Source of the DNA: DSYU01 sp963827605
Lineage (GTDB): Bacteria > Chloroflexota > Anaerolineae > Anaerolineales > Anaerolineaceae
Direction: 5' to 3'
Length of the DNA: 64,000 bases
Assembly: GCA_963827605.1 (NCBI GenBank)
Contig: CAWHBK010000001.1
Location: 372,001-436,000, forward strand
A program made the position numbers and the translations under genes. How positions within the stretch are numbered: position 1 is the stretch's first letter; every line of letters starts with the position of its first letter. This document shows positions 18,990-28,427 of this stretch, in pieces. Under the pieces are notes generated by a model. The model ran no database searches, had not been told where the DNA came from, and saw only the letters and a list, made by a program, of their open reading frames with translations.

Positions 18990-19968
18990 ATGCCAAAACG
19001 CCTGGTTTTTATCCTGATGATTTTTCTGCTGCTTTTGAGCGGGTGCCAAGCTGCCCGGTCGGAACAAAGCAGCCTCGCAGCCGATGGCCGCACCGGCTGA
19101 GATGGCCCCTGGTGTGCCGCCCAGTGATGGGTTTGCGGGCGGCCAGGGAGCGGATTCGAACAAAGCCGCTGCACGCCAGGATATGGCTGCCAGTTCTCAG
19201 GGCGATTCGGGCGCCAACCGTCTGGTCATCCGCAATGCCAACCTCACCATTGTGGTTGAAGACCCCACCAAGGCATTATCGGCGGTCACCCAGATGGCCG
19301 AAGAAATGGACGGGTTTGTGGTTACCTCCAACCTGTACAAAACCACCACCCGTCAGGGCCAGGAATACCCCGAGGCCAACATTACCGTACGCGTCCCGGC
19401 GGATAAGCTCAATGATGCCCTCACGCAGGTCAAAGCGCTGGTCAAGGACCCCGAAAAAGATATCCAGTCTGAGAACGTCAGCGGCCAGGATGTGACCAAG
19501 GAATATACCGACCTGCAGTCACAGTTAACCAACCTGCAAAATACGGAGGCCCAACTGCGCGAAATCATGGCCTCCGCCAACAAAACCGAAGACGTGCTGG
19601 CCGTCTATAACCAGCTTACCCAGATCCGCGGGCAGATCGAAGTGATCAAGGGCCAGATCCAGTACTATAAAGAATCCGCGGCCATGTCGGCTATCGCGAT
19701 GCAGATCAAGGCTCTGGCCGCCGTTCAGCCGCTGGAAATCGGCGGCTGGCAACCGGTGGGCGTAGCTCGGGATGCCGCCCAGGCTTTGATCGACGCGCTC
19801 CAGTTCCTTGGCAGCGCCGCAATCTGGCTGATCATTTTCCTCCTGCCGGTAGGGCTGCTGATCTTCCTGCCGCTGCGCCTGCTGTGGTGGCTGTTCCGCC
19901 GCAACCGCAAGCCCAAAACGCCGGCCTCCACACCCCCAACCCCACCCATTCCGCTAAACCCGGCCTAA
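18990..19968 (+). CDS. DUF4349 lipoprotein, one frameshift
   Basis: The gene begins at ATG 18990 with ribosome site AGGAGAGAAG and a signal peptide ending in lipobox LLSGC. That frame ends at 19099, but the rest continues in the next frame, so a single extra base near 19060-19080 is likely. The body has a DUF4349 domain: RLVIRNANLTIVVEDP, VTSNLYKTTTRQGQ, VRVPADKLNDAL, a coiled-coil region (DLQSQLTNLQNTEAQLREI), and a C-terminal membrane helix (AAIWLIIFLLPVGLLIFLPL) with a basic, Pro-rich tail. The function of the family is unknown; an envelope location is likely. Confidence 0.8.
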
Positions 19969-19977
19969 ATTTTACAG

Positions 19978-20023
19978 CAAATAAAAACAGAGAGGCGGTT
20001 GGTCGCCTCTCTGTTTTTATTTG
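19978..20023. terminator. Bidirectional terminator, perfect 20-bp palindrome
   Basis: Arms 19978-19997 and 20004-20023 are perfect complements with a 6-base loop and A/T-rich outer ends that give a T-tract on either strand. It separates the convergent DUF4349 and serine hydrolase genes. Confidence 0.9.
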
Positions 20024-20053
20024 CCAGGATGAAATAGCAATTAGCCTCTCCCC

Positions 20054-21664
20054 TTATGGGGTAAAGAAGCGGTAGTATGGGCAGCCCGAGCGGGTTGCCC
20101 GCAGCGCCTGGCCTTCAACCACCTGGTCGAATGCCAGGCGCTCTGGAATGTAATCGTCCTCCCCCACCCGGAAGCAGCCGCTTCCCAGCGGAGTAAGAAT
20201 CTCCTCGTCTCCAGATGGCTCACACAAGATGAGCTGGCCCTTGCGCGTGAAAACCCGAAAGTTCGTCGCCCACGGGTCGTGCGAGCGATAATGCCCGGTA
20301 AAGCAAGCCCATTCAGCGGGGGTGTCGTACTGGGGGATCGCCTGGTAGCCTTCACGGACAAAACATAGGGGGCCATAGGATACTTCCACCACCTGCCCCT
20401 GATCCGAATGACCGAAACGCAGCGGGTAGCGGTCCCAACCTGGATGATTGGTATTGAAACTGTCAAACGCGCGCTGTTCCAGCGTCACGCGCTGACCATC
20501 GCCGCAAACCAGCACCAGGTGATGGCGCTCGGCTTGCAGGGTGAGGATCGCATCCTCGGAATGATACTCCCCGGCAAAATCCTCGGGGTTGCTGATGTAG
20601 GTGAAATCTGGCAGCGGCGGCGAATCAGGTAATTCTACGCCCAGGTGCGCCGCGCGGAAAAATTCCAGCGCCAGGAAGGAAGCGCGGGGCGGGTACGGTT
20701 GGCTGCTCAGCAGCACCGCTCCCAGCCCGTTATCAAGATCCAACCACATGTAGGCCTCATAACCCGGTACATCTCCCCCATGCCCGGCCACCCGGTAACC
20801 CTCATCGTCAAACAGATACAGGCCATAGCTGTACGCCTCGCCATCGTCCTCAATCATCGGGCGCACCAGCTTCTGGTAACTGGCATCGGTAATCAAGCGG
20901 CTGTGCGGTCCTCTGCCGCCATTGAGCAGCATGCGCGCATAGCGAGCCATATCCTCACCACACGAGACAATGCAGCCGTCCGCCGAGTCCGTTTCGACCC
21001 AGGCTGCCTGAACCAGCGGGTGGCAGGCATGACCGGGCCGGTCATCGTATAGATCCCGGTAACCAACCGCCATGCGGGGCCGCAGCGCGCTGGTCGTGAT
21101 GGCAAAAGTATTGTTCATATTCAAGGGCTGTAGGATTTTCTCGCGGATCAGGTCGGCATAGGTCTCGCCCGTGGCTGCCTGTAAGGCCAGCCCCAGCACC
21201 TTGTAGCCGGTGTCTGAATACCAGAAATGCTTGCCCGGCGCAAATCCCACTTCCAGGTTGCGAAGGGCAAATACCTCGCCGCGTGGGTCCGGCGAAAAAT
21301 CGGTTCCGCGCGGCAAGCCCGAGGAATGGGTCAACAAATGATGGATGGTAATCGGCTCATAGGGTGTCCGCACCTCAAACCAGGGCAGATAATCCTTGAC
21401 GGGTGCGTGTAAATCCAACAGCCCGGCCTCACTGGCCTGCAGTGCGGCAATCGCCGTAAACGACTTCCCCACCGAGCCAATCGCGAACAGATGCTCCGGC
21501 TGGATCGGGGACTGCGCATCCAGGCTGGCATAGCCATGCTGGAACAGGTGCATCTGCTGCACCCGGTCGGTTAACGCCATCACCAGGGCAGGGGTATGGT
21601 AGGCCTGCATGCGCTCCTTCAGGCACAGTTCCAGCTGTTCGAATGCTTCTCGGTAACGCGCCAT
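20054..21664 (-). CDS. Class C beta-lactamase-like serine hydrolase
   Basis: 536 residues from ATG 21664, chosen for the strong ribosome site AGGAGG 6 bases upstream. The N-terminal part is a penicillin-binding-protein-like fold with SxxK (Ser64-Val-Gly-Lys67), the second motif Tyr149-Ser-Asp and the third motif HGG (AGHGGDVPGYEAY). The Ser is the acylated nucleophile. The C-terminal 170 residues hold beta-rich accessory sequence (LPDFTYISNPEDFAGEYHSE). No signal peptide is seen, so an esterase or cytoplasmic peptidase is more likely than antibiotic resistance (inference). The gene stands alone between two terminators. Confidence 0.85.
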   Translation of the reverse strand: MARYREAFEQLELCLKERMQAYHTPALVMALTDRVQQMHLFQHGYASLDAQSPIQPEHLFAIGSVGKSFTAIAALQASEAGLLDLHAPVKDYLPWFEVRTPYEPITIHHLLTHSSGLPRGTDFSPDPRGEVFALRNLEVGFAPGKHFWYSDTGYKVLGLALQAATGETYADLIREKILQPLNMNNTFAITTSALRPRMAVGYRDLYDDRPGHACHPLVQAAWVETDSADGCIVSCGEDMARYARMLLNGGRGPHSRLITDASYQKLVRPMIEDDGEAYSYGLYLFDDEGYRVAGHGGDVPGYEAYMWLDLDNGLGAVLLSSQPYPPRASFLALEFFRAAHLGVELPDSPPLPDFTYISNPEDFAGEYHSEDAILTLQAERHHLVLVCGDGQRVTLEQRAFDSFNTNHPGWDRYPLRFGHSDQGQVVEVSYGPLCFVREGYQAIPQYDTPAEWACFTGHYRSHDPWATNFRVFTRKGQLILCEPSGDEEILTPLGSGCFRVGEDDYIPERLAFDQVVEGQALRATRSGCPYYRFFTP

Positions 21665-21752
21665 CGCTTTCCTCCTGACTGAAACATCAAAATAAATCCC
21701 AACCAGCGATAGTGGAGTGATTATAGTCTCTTTTTGGATCATTTTGGAGGGA

Positions 21753-21792
21753 ATATAAAAAGTGGAGCAGCCAAAGTCCCCGGCTGCTCCAC
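21753..21792 (-). terminator. Intrinsic terminator after the DUF362 gene
   Basis: GTGGAGCAGCC (21762-21772) and GGCTGCTCCAC (21782-21792) form an 11-bp stem. Read on the minus strand it is followed by CTTTTTATA. Confidence 0.85.
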
Positions 21793-21810
21793 CCATTAAC
21801 AACCAACCAA

Positions 21811-22976
21811 TTACTTCGCGGCAATATACTGCATTCCGCCGCTAAAAACCTGCTCGACCGGATACACATCCACCAGCTCGTAGGCGCGCGAGCCCATTCC
21901 AAGCTGCTCCCCGTACGCCGTGACCAGATAGGGATCTTTATACGGGCCGTGCAGCCAGCGGAAGGGATGTCCTTCGCGAGTGTGGACTTCCATCACGGTG
22001 GGCAGGTTTTCCTCGATCAACCGCAGCTCGGCGGTCTTATCCAGAATAGCCGTCTCCAGCGCGATAATATCATTCGAGCCGAAAACGCCGGCATCTGGCA
22101 GATATCGGCATGCTGGTGAAGCCAAAGCAGTCACACAGCGGGGTGATTTGGGTCGCCAGCGCCAGGTGGGTCATCTTTTCCGGCGCGAAGGTCGAGAGGG
22201 AGATCGAGGCGCTGATCGCGCAGGCTTCCTGGAAGGAATAAAAATTCTGCGGCAGAATTTTCAAGCTGCCCTCTGGGGCCACTTTCAGGCAGCGCCCGCA
22301 TTGGTTGCACTGCTCGTAGTGTATGTGGATATCGCCCGGGCATGTTCTTATCCTCCACAAGTGCCTGCATGGGGCAGGAAGCCAGGATGCGCTCGAAGGT
22401 CGCCCGGTCAGGACACAGATCACTAAACCAGTACTTTTCAAAATGCATTACATCGTGCATCGCGCTGCGCGTCTCGCCGGTCATGCAGCCCAGCGCCAGG
22501 TTCTTGATTGCCGCGCCAAAACCGCAGCTCGGGTGGCCTTTTACGTGGGCGAAGTTAATTAAAAAGCTGGCATCTTCGATCATTCCAGCCACGTGCCACT
22601 CCTGGATGCTTTTGTACGGACGCTTGTGGGTATACTGGTAGTGGTCATTGATCCCGGTGGACGGATAAATGGGACAGCCCAGCACTTCCTGGGTGTACCC
22701 GCGCTGATGTGCATTGTGGGTATCCCACCAGAGATCGGTAATGAATGGCGAACCGCCGCCATCCAGCACTGCCTGCACCACCCGCCGTACGAATACCGGG
22801 TGCAGCGTTGAATACCCCATATTGTTCCCGGAGTGGATCTTAATCACAACCGTCTCGCCCTTGACCCGCTCGCGGATATTTAGCCGTTCAATTATGCGGT
22901 CAAGCTTTGCCGGGAGCGTCTCGTCCGCTTCCCAACGCGCCTGTCGCGGCGACCCATAGTAAACCGTGCTTGCCAT
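21811..22976 (-). CDS. DUF362 iron-sulfur protein, two frameshifts
   Basis: About 388 residues from ATG 22976 (ribosome site AGGAGGAG). The DUF362 domain covers most of the N-terminal part: VVIKIHSGNNMGYSTLHPVF, GSPFITDLWWDTHNAHQRGY, INFAHVKGHPSCGFGAAIKN. A ferredoxin-like cysteine group, EQCNQCGRCLKVAPEGSL, follows in a second frame, and the C-terminal part FGSNDIIALETAILDK is in a third. Repairs near 22338 and 22110 join them. DUF362 proteins are uncharacterised redox proteins and some are fused to ferredoxins. The gene is divergent from the glycine riboswitch operon. Confidence 0.82.
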
Positions 22977-23061
22977 AAAGCTCCTCCTAAATATAAGTGG
23001 AAATGGATACCGTGCGGAAACAATCAGGATATTTATTTTACCCTGAATTTCTCCCTTTCCC

Positions 23062-23090
23062 TTGACTTTTCTCCCCCTCATCCATAAAAT
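23062..23090 (+). promoter_or_regulatory. Sigma-70 promoter of the glycine cleavage operon
   Basis: TTGACT (23062-23067) and TAAAAT (23085-23090) are spaced by 17 bases. The predicted start near 23097 lies just before the first glycine aptamer. Confidence 0.75.
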
Positions 23091-23112
23091 GAACACGACA
23101 ATATCATACTGG

Positions 23113-23346
23113 AGTCAGGGAAGAGTTCCTGTACCAACAGGCACCGAAGGGGCAAACGTGCGAAGGCCAAACCAGCCCTCGCAAAGCGAATCTCTCAGGT
23201 AAAAGGACCCTGCTCCTATCCGTCTCTCGAAAGCCCTACTGTTTTCACTCGAAGCAATTTTTTTTGAGCGAAAAACGCAGGCACCCATGGGGCAAACGTG
23301 GAATTTTGCAAAAGCTGCAAAATTCTGTGTGAATCTCTCCGGTAAC
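23113..23346 (+). promoter_or_regulatory. Tandem glycine riboswitch (gcvT type)
   Basis: Two aptamers lie in a row. The first (about 23113-23220) shows the GGAAGAGTTCC opening, GGCACCGAAGGGGCAAACG and TCTCAGGTAAAAGGAC. The second (about 23222-23346) repeats the pattern with GGCACCCATGGGGCAAACG and TCTCTCCGGTAAC. Glycine riboswitches of this class switch on glycine cleavage genes when glycine is abundant. The target operon follows directly. The second aptamer carries a long A/T-rich P3-like hairpin (GAATTTTGCAAAAGCTGCAA region). Confidence 0.95.
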
Positions 23347-23349
23347 AAA

Positions 23350-23396
23350 AAGAGGGCGCGTCTCATCGGAGCGTGCCCTCTTATCCGTTTTTTGAA
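23350..23396 (+). terminator. Expression-platform terminator of the glycine riboswitch
   Basis: AAGAGGGC (23350-23357) pairs with GCCCTCTT (23375-23382), and the stem extends inward with GCG/CGT pairs. It is followed by ATCCGTTTTTTG. It lies between the second aptamer and gcvH. Confidence 0.85.
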
Positions 23397-23463
23397 CCTG
23401 TTGTACCCATCCTCCCTCTACTCACAGATTGACAAATTGACAAATATCCAAGGAGAAAAACCG

Positions 23464-23856
23464 ATGAAAGTCCCCACCGAGCTCGTTTATACCGCAACTG
23501 ATGAATGGGTTAAAGCGGATGGTAAAACCGCTACCATTGGAATTACCGACTATGCCCAGGACCAGTTATCCGATGTGGTGTATGTCGAATTTATTGTCTC
23601 GCCGGGTGAAACCCTCAGCAAAGGCCAGCAGATCGCCACAATCGAATCGGTAAAGGCTGCCGCAGACGTAAACAGCCCCGTTTCCGGCGTCGTGGTTTCC
23701 GTCAACACCAGCTTGCCACAGTCACCAGAAATGGTCAACAAAGACCCCTTTGGGCAGGCCTGGATGGTTAAGATTGAAATGCAGGAACCGGCAGAACTGG
23801 CGGCGTTGAAAGACTCTGTGGCCTATGAAAGTTATTGCGCGGAGAGGAGCCATTGA
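23464..23856 (+). CDS. gcvH: Glycine cleavage system H protein
   Basis: 130 residues from ATG 23464 (ribosome site AAGGAGAAA). H protein carries the lipoyl arm that shuttles the aminomethyl group between P, T and L proteins. The lipoylation site is Lys64 in IESVKAAADV. Other hallmarks are DEWVKADG near the start, VVYVEFIVSPGE, and VVSVN. It is first in the glycine-induced operon, and its stop overlaps the gcvPA start as TGATG. gcvT is absent from the locus, so T protein must be encoded elsewhere. Confidence 0.95.
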   Translation: MKVPTELVYTATDEWVKADGKTATIGITDYAQDQLSDVVYVEFIVSPGETLSKGQQIATIESVKAAADVNSPVSGVVVSVNTSLPQSPEMVNKDPFGQAWMVKIEMQEPAELAALKDSVAYESYCAERSH

Positions 23857-25232
23857 TGTTTGTTCCGCATACCGACTCTGAACGAGACGAGATGCTGAAA
23901 GTTATCGGCGTCGAGCGCCTGGAGGAATTGTTTACCGACGTTCCCGCGGATTACCGCTTTCCACAGCTCAACCTGCCAGATGCGATGACCGAAATGGAGA
24001 TCATGTCTGAGCTGCAGGGGATCTCCGCGGGCAACGCATCCACACGCGAGCTGACCTGCTTCCTGGGCGCTGGCGCGTACAATCACTATATCCCCGCCGC
24101 GGTGGATAGTATTATCCGCCGGGGTGAATTCCTCACCGCTTACACGCCTTACCAGCCCGAAGTCTCACAGGGCACGCTACAAGCCATCTTTGAGTACCAG
24201 AGCCTGATTGCCGCCCTGACCGGGATGGAAGTTAGCAACGCCTCGCATTATGATGGGGCAACCGCAGCGGCTGAGGCCGTGGTGATGGCTTACCACCACT
24301 TCCGCGCGAAACGCGGCAAGGTGGTCGTGTCGCCTGGCGTGAATCCCCAGTTCCGCGAAACGATCCGAACTTACATGCAGGGCTATGAAAACTTCAGCAT
24401 GGTAGGGGACGGGATTGACGATGGCAGTAGGAATAATTTCGATCCGCTGTGCGGACCGGAATGCCAAGAACCTTTGATCGATGGGAATACCTGCCTGGTG
24501 CTGGTTCAGTACCCGGATTTCTTTGGCCGCCTGTACGATTACACCGCGCTGGTCAAAACCGCGCATGCCGCGGGCGCGCTGGTAGCGGTGGCCATCAACC
24601 CAATCGCCCTCGGCCTGCTCAAACCGCCCAGCGCCTTCGACGCAGATATCGTGGTTGGCGAGGGCCAGCCGCTGGGCATCCCGCTCTCCTACGGCGGCCC
24701 ATACCTGGGCATTTTTGCCACCAAAAAGGAGTATGTTCGCCGCATCGCCGGACGCCTGGTTGGGGAAACCGTGGATAAAGAAGGCCGCCGCGCCTATGTC
24801 CTCACCCTTACCGCGCGCGAACAGCATATTCGCCGGGAAAAGGCCACCTCCAATATTTGCACCAACCAGGGCCTGATCGCGCTCGCATCCACAGTCTATA
24901 TGAGCTTGCTGGGGAAACAGGGCTTGCGCCAGGTGAGCGAGTTGTGCTACCAGAAAGCGCACTACGCCGCCGAACAGATCGACCAGATCCCAGGCTTTCG
25001 CGTCTGCTCTGACCGCCCGTTCTTCCACGAGTTCGTCATCTGCCTGCCGGAAAACCTCAGCGTCGAACAGGTGAATCAGTACCTGCTGGAATATAACATC
25101 CTGGGTGGGTATGACCTGGAGAAAGACTACCCCGAACTGAAAAACCGCATGCTGCTGGCGGTAACCGAGATGGTCTCGCGGGAAGAAATCGATACATTAT
25201 GCGAAGTACTGAAAGAGGTGTCCCATGACTGA
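23856..25232 (+). CDS. gcvPA: Glycine dehydrogenase (decarboxylating) subunit 1
   Basis: 458 residues from ATG 23856, which overlaps the gcvH stop and follows GGAGAGGAG. Split P protein: this is the N-terminal, non-PLP subunit. Motifs: FVPHTDSERDEML, ELTCFLGAGAYNHYIPA, GEFLTAYTPYQPEVSQGTLQ, MEVSNASHYDGATA, GEGQPLGIPLSYGGPYLG and REQHIRREKATSNICTNQ. With GcvPB it decarboxylates glycine and loads the aminomethyl group on GcvH. Two-subunit P proteins are common in thermophiles and Gram-positives. The stop overlaps the gcvPB start by 8 bases. Confidence 0.95.
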   Translation: MFVPHTDSERDEMLKVIGVERLEELFTDVPADYRFPQLNLPDAMTEMEIMSELQGISAGNASTRELTCFLGAGAYNHYIPAAVDSIIRRGEFLTAYTPYQPEVSQGTLQAIFEYQSLIAALTGMEVSNASHYDGATAAAEAVVMAYHHFRAKRGKVVVSPGVNPQFRETIRTYMQGYENFSMVGDGIDDGSRNNFDPLCGPECQEPLIDGNTCLVLVQYPDFFGRLYDYTALVKTAHAAGALVAVAINPIALGLLKPPSAFDADIVVGEGQPLGIPLSYGGPYLGIFATKKEYVRRIAGRLVGETVDKEGRRAYVLTLTAREQHIRREKATSNICTNQGLIALASTVYMSLLGKQGLRQVSELCYQKAHYAAEQIDQIPGFRVCSDRPFFHEFVICLPENLSVEQVNQYLLEYNILGGYDLEKDYPELKNRMLLAVTEMVSREEIDTLCEVLKEVSHD

Positions 25233-26688
25233 GCCCACCATTTATGAACTTTCTTCCCCCGGGCGCATGGGTGTCCGCTTCCCAGAACCAGACGTGCCCA
25301 TCACGCCCCTGCCAGACGGGCTGGTGCGTGATGATCTGCCCTTCCCCGAGGTGTCTGAGATGAGCGTTATCCGCCACTTCACCCACCTCTCCCAGCTCAA
25401 CTACAGCATCGACAGCGGCCTGTACCCGCTCGGTTCTTGCACGATGAAGTACAATCCGCGGGTTAATGAGGAAGCTGCCCGGCTGCCCGGATTTGCTTTT
25501 ACGCATCCGCTCCAACCCGTTGAGACGGTTCAAGGCAACCTGCTGCTCATGTATGAGCTTCAGGAGATGCTGAAGGAGATCAGCGGATTTGTCGGGGTCT
25601 CGTTGCAGCCCGCCGCCGGCGCGCATGGTGAGCTAACCGGCGTGCTGATCATGCGCGCTTACCACCGCTCGCGCGGCGAACTCCAACGCACCCGCATCAT
25701 CATCCCCGATTCCGCCCACGGGACGAACCCCGCCAGCTCGGCGATGAGCGGATTTGAGGTGGTCACCGTCCGCTCGGATGCGGATGGCAACGTAGATATT
25801 GAGGCACTGCGCGGTTTGTGTGACGAACGACTGGCAGGGATTATGCTCACCAACCCCAACACCCTGGGCCTGTTCGACTGTAATATTGTCGAGGTCATCG
25901 GGTTGGTCCACCAGGCCGGCGGCCTGGTGTATGGCGACGGCGCGAACCTGAATGCACTGCTGGGTATCGCGCGCCCGGGAGATCTGGGCTTCGATGTGAT
26001 GCACTTCAACCTGCATAAAACATTCTCCACGCCGCATGGCGGCGGCGGGCCTGGTTCTGGGCCAGTGGGCGCAGCCGAACATCTGGTGGATTTTCTGCCC
26101 GGTCCCATCGTCGACGTTATCGAAGAGGGCGCCGAAGAAACCGCACCGCTGTATGGCTTTGTCACTCCCGCCCGGTCAATTGGACGGGTGAAATCCTTCT
26201 ACGGGCACTTCGGTATGATCGTGCGCGCATTTACCTATATCGCGATGCACGGGCCGGACGGTATGCGAAAAATCGCCGAATACGCCGTACTCAATGCCAA
26301 CTACCTGCTGGCCCGTCTGAAGGGGGCTTATCACCTGGCCTACGACCGCACCTGTATGCACGAATGTGTTTTCGAAGGCCAATGGCCCGACGCGCCTGGA
26401 GTCCACGCGCTGGATATTGCGAAACGACTGATGGATTATGATTTCCACCCGCCGACAAACTATTTCCCACTCATCGTTCACGAGGCATTAATGATCGAGC
26501 CAACCGAAACGGAGAGCAAAGAGACCCTTGACGCCTTTGCGGAAGCACTGCTCAAGATTGCAAAGGAAGCGCATACCACCCCCAATCTCCTGCAGGAAGC
26601 GCCGCACAATACCCCCGTCAGCCGGTTGGACGAAGTTAAAGCCGCTCGCGACCTGGTTTTATGCTGCTGGCAACCTGACGATTTATAA
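25225..26688 (+). CDS. gcvPB: Glycine dehydrogenase (decarboxylating) subunit 2
   Basis: 487 residues. This is the PLP-bearing subunit: Lys265 in FNLHKTFSTPHGGGGPGSGP should form the Schiff base. Other family stretches: GLYPLGSCTMKYNPRVNE, SLQPAAGAHGELTG, PDSAHGTNPASSAMSGFEVV, MLTNPNTLGLFD. It is the last gene of the gcvH-gcvPA-gcvPB operon, ended by the terminator at 26699-26739. Length and motifs are normal. Confidence 0.95.
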   Translation: MTEPTIYELSSPGRMGVRFPEPDVPITPLPDGLVRDDLPFPEVSEMSVIRHFTHLSQLNYSIDSGLYPLGSCTMKYNPRVNEEAARLPGFAFTHPLQPVETVQGNLLLMYELQEMLKEISGFVGVSLQPAAGAHGELTGVLIMRAYHRSRGELQRTRIIIPDSAHGTNPASSAMSGFEVVTVRSDADGNVDIEALRGLCDERLAGIMLTNPNTLGLFDCNIVEVIGLVHQAGGLVYGDGANLNALLGIARPGDLGFDVMHFNLHKTFSTPHGGGGPGSGPVGAAEHLVDFLPGPIVDVIEEGAEETAPLYGFVTPARSIGRVKSFYGHFGMIVRAFTYIAMHGPDGMRKIAEYAVLNANYLLARLKGAYHLAYDRTCMHECVFEGQWPDAPGVHALDIAKRLMDYDFHPPTNYFPLIVHEALMIEPTETESKETLDAFAEALLKIAKEAHTTPNLLQEAPHNTPVSRLDEVKAARDLVLCCWQPDDL

Positions 26689-26698
26689 AATTAGAGTC

Positions 26699-26746
26699 AA
26701 GAGGGCGTTTGGTCCGCGATGTGGACCAAACGCCCTCTTATTATTT
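26699..26746 (+). terminator. Terminator of the glycine cleavage operon
   Basis: Perfect 17-bp stem (26699-26715 with 26723-26739) and a 7-base loop, followed by ATTATTTT. Confidence 0.92.
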
Positions 26747-26928
26747 TAGACATGTTTTGGTAATTGTTTATCAGAATGCGTTTCCTGGTAAATTACAAGT
26801 ATGATGAAATAAAACGCCCGTTGCATTTTGTGGTAAGAAGATGGATAATGGTATTAAGTTGTAGGGGGAAATGCTTTGAATCCCACTCGGCATACAAAAT
26901 AATATCGCAAAGAGAGGAGGTGAATACC

Positions 26929-27075
26929 ATGTTGACATCCCGAAAGGAGACTGGTCAGGGACTTGTTGAGTATGCATTAATTCTTATTATGGTCGCGATT
27001 ATCGTGATCGTTATCCTCGCCCTGCTCGGTCCAGCTATCGGCAACGTTTTTAGTAATTTAATGCCGCTCATATAA
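26929..27075 (+). CDS. Flp/Fap-type pilin subunit (solitary copy)
   Basis: 48 residues from ATG 26929, with ribosome site GGAGGTG 7 bases upstream. The body GQGLVEYALILIMVAIIVIVI is the Flp pilin signature: a short basic leader, then Gly, Glu at position 5 of the mature chain, and a single hydrophobic helix. Prepilin peptidase would cut before or near GQGLVEYA. A second, nearly identical pilin lies 28 kb away at the head of the tad operon; here it has its own terminator and no assembly genes. It may be an alternative subunit of the same pilus (inference). Confidence 0.9.
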   Translation: MLTSRKETGQGLVEYALILIMVAIIVIVILALLGPAIGNVFSNLMPLI

Positions 27076-27109
27076 CTTGGTATTATTCTGATTGAACTCC
27101 CCATAGATG

Positions 27110-27141
27110 AACACCCCAGCATTGGCCTGGGGTGTTTCTTT
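27110..27141 (+). terminator. Terminator after the solitary pilin gene
   Basis: 10-bp stem (27110-27119 with 27127-27136) followed by TCTTTTT. Confidence 0.9.
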
Positions 27142-27255
27142 TTCGGTTTGCTGTTTAAAACGAACAGGTGACTTTACCAAAAAGTCTCGCTATTCTTGTC
27201 TTTTTCGGCAATCTTTTATATACTTCCAGGTAGAAGGTGCATACATGGAAAACAT

Positions 27256-27795
27256 ATGGTCATTAAATTAGATCAACTCGACAAAGAAATCATCGACCTC
27301 TTGACCAAAGACGGGAGAATGTCCTGCGCTGAAATTGCGCGCGCAATTGGTACGGTTTCGGAGCGGTCGGTTCGCTACCGGTTGGAAAAACTACTGGAAG
27401 AGGATGTTATTCGTATCAATGCTACCCCTGTCCCGCAGTCACTTGGATACTCGGTTGTGGCGGACGTCTTCATCGAAGTAGAGGTTGGACAGGTGCTAGA
27501 AATTGCCCGGAAAATTGCCTCGTATGAAAACGTCTCGTACGTGGCCTGCTCTACCGGCGAATCTGACATCAGTATTCAGATCATTACGCAAAACAACCGC
27601 GATCTGTATGAGTTCGTGACCGAAATTCTTGGTAAAATACCCGGAGTGCGCAAAACAACCACGTCGATGGTTCCTTTCATCGTCAAAGACATAGAACAGT
27701 GGCGAATTCCTTCCTCTGCTTTCCGCGATTCTCCACCGGAGCCAGAAAGCCACCCGGTTATGGAGGGTAAACCACGCATTCGCGAACAGAGGTAA
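27256..27795 (+). CDS. Lrp/AsnC-family transcription regulator
   Basis: 179 residues from ATG 27256; no strong ribosome site was seen. N-terminal winged helix-turn-helix: LDQLDKEIIDLLTKDGRMSC, AEIARAIGTVSERSVRYRLE. C-terminal RAM domain: ADVFIEVEVGQVLEIARKI, ACSTGESDISIQII, VTEILGKIPGVRKTTT. Members sense amino acids and control amino acid or central metabolism. Here the neighbours are a pilin and a DJ-1-like protein, which do not identify a target; the glycine cleavage operon next door is a conceivable one (inference). The last 25 residues are polar and extra. The stop codon starts a palindromic repeat array. Confidence 0.88.
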   Translation: MVIKLDQLDKEIIDLLTKDGRMSCAEIARAIGTVSERSVRYRLEKLLEEDVIRINATPVPQSLGYSVVADVFIEVEVGQVLEIARKIASYENVSYVACSTGESDISIQIITQNNRDLYEFVTEILGKIPGVRKTTTSMVPFIVKDIEQWRIPSSAFRDSPPEPESHPVMEGKPRIREQR

Positions 27796-27830
27796 ACGCG
27801 TTTCAGTAGAAACGTGTTTCGGTAGAAACC
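27792..27830. repeat. Short palindrome array GTTTC-N4-GAAAC (two units)
   Basis: Units GTTTCAGTAGAAAC (27800-27813) and GTTTCGGTAGAAAC (27816-27829) follow an AAACGCGTTT palindrome that starts in the stop codon of the upstream regulator gene. A related array lies at 46667-46718. Confidence 0.7.
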
Positions 27831-27862
27831 GAGGTCTAGAAGGGGGCTAAACAGGAGGTAAC

Positions 27863-28405
27863 ATGAGACTCGAAGGAATGAAAGTCGTATACCTTGTGGA
27901 AGACGGCTTTGAGGATCTGGAATTCTGGGTACCGGTTATGCGCTTGCGTGAGGAAGGCGCTCGGGTGACCATCGCTGGTCCAAAGTCCGGGGAAGTATAC
28001 CAGGGGAAACATGGCCTGGAAGCAACCGCAGATATTGGCTTTGAAGAAACTGACCCGAAATGGTACGACGCGGTTTTCGTACCTGGCGGATGGGCGCCCG
28101 ATAAGCTGCGCCGCTATGAAAGTGTCAAACGCCTGGTTAAGACCCTTTACGACCAGCAGAAACCGGTTGGGATGATCTGCCACGCGGGGCTGGTTGGCAT
28201 TAGCGCGGGAATTGTGCAGGGCCACGATGCCACTGGTAGTGAAGGCATCAAAGATGACCTGATCAACGCCGGGGCTAAATGGCGCGACGAAAGCGCCTTC
28301 CGCAGCGGCTGCATTATTTGGGGCCGCGTCGTTCCCGATATCCCGGCTTACTGCAAAACGTTTATCGAGGCCTTAGTAGAAGAAAAAGAACGCCTGATCC
28401 GATAA
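27863..28405 (+). CDS. DJ-1/PfpI family protein
   Basis: 180 residues, ribosome site AGGAGGTAAC. The class I glutamine amidotransferase-like fold is complete: VVYLVEDGFEDLEFWVP with the acidic residue near the start, YDAVFVPGGWAPD, and the nucleophile elbow GMICHAG with Cys, followed by a His two residues later in the order Cys-His. Family members include deglycase-like and chaperone-like proteins and proteases such as PfpI. Context does not decide which. It is intact, cytoplasmic, and followed 22 bases later by a membrane phosphoesterase. Confidence 0.88.
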   Translation: MRLEGMKVVYLVEDGFEDLEFWVPVMRLREEGARVTIAGPKSGEVYQGKHGLEATADIGFEETDPKWYDAVFVPGGWAPDKLRRYESVKRLVKTLYDQQKPVGMICHAGLVGISAGIVQGHDATGSEGIKDDLINAGAKWRDESAFRSGCIIWGRVVPDIPAYCKTFIEALVEEKERLIR

Positions 28406-28427
28406 TTCAATCCCTGGACAGATACCA

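Noticed and set aside
20054..21664. Serine hydrolase as an antibiotic resistance gene
   Set aside because: It has no signal peptide and an extra C-terminal domain unlike class C beta-lactamases; an esterase or peptidase is more likely.
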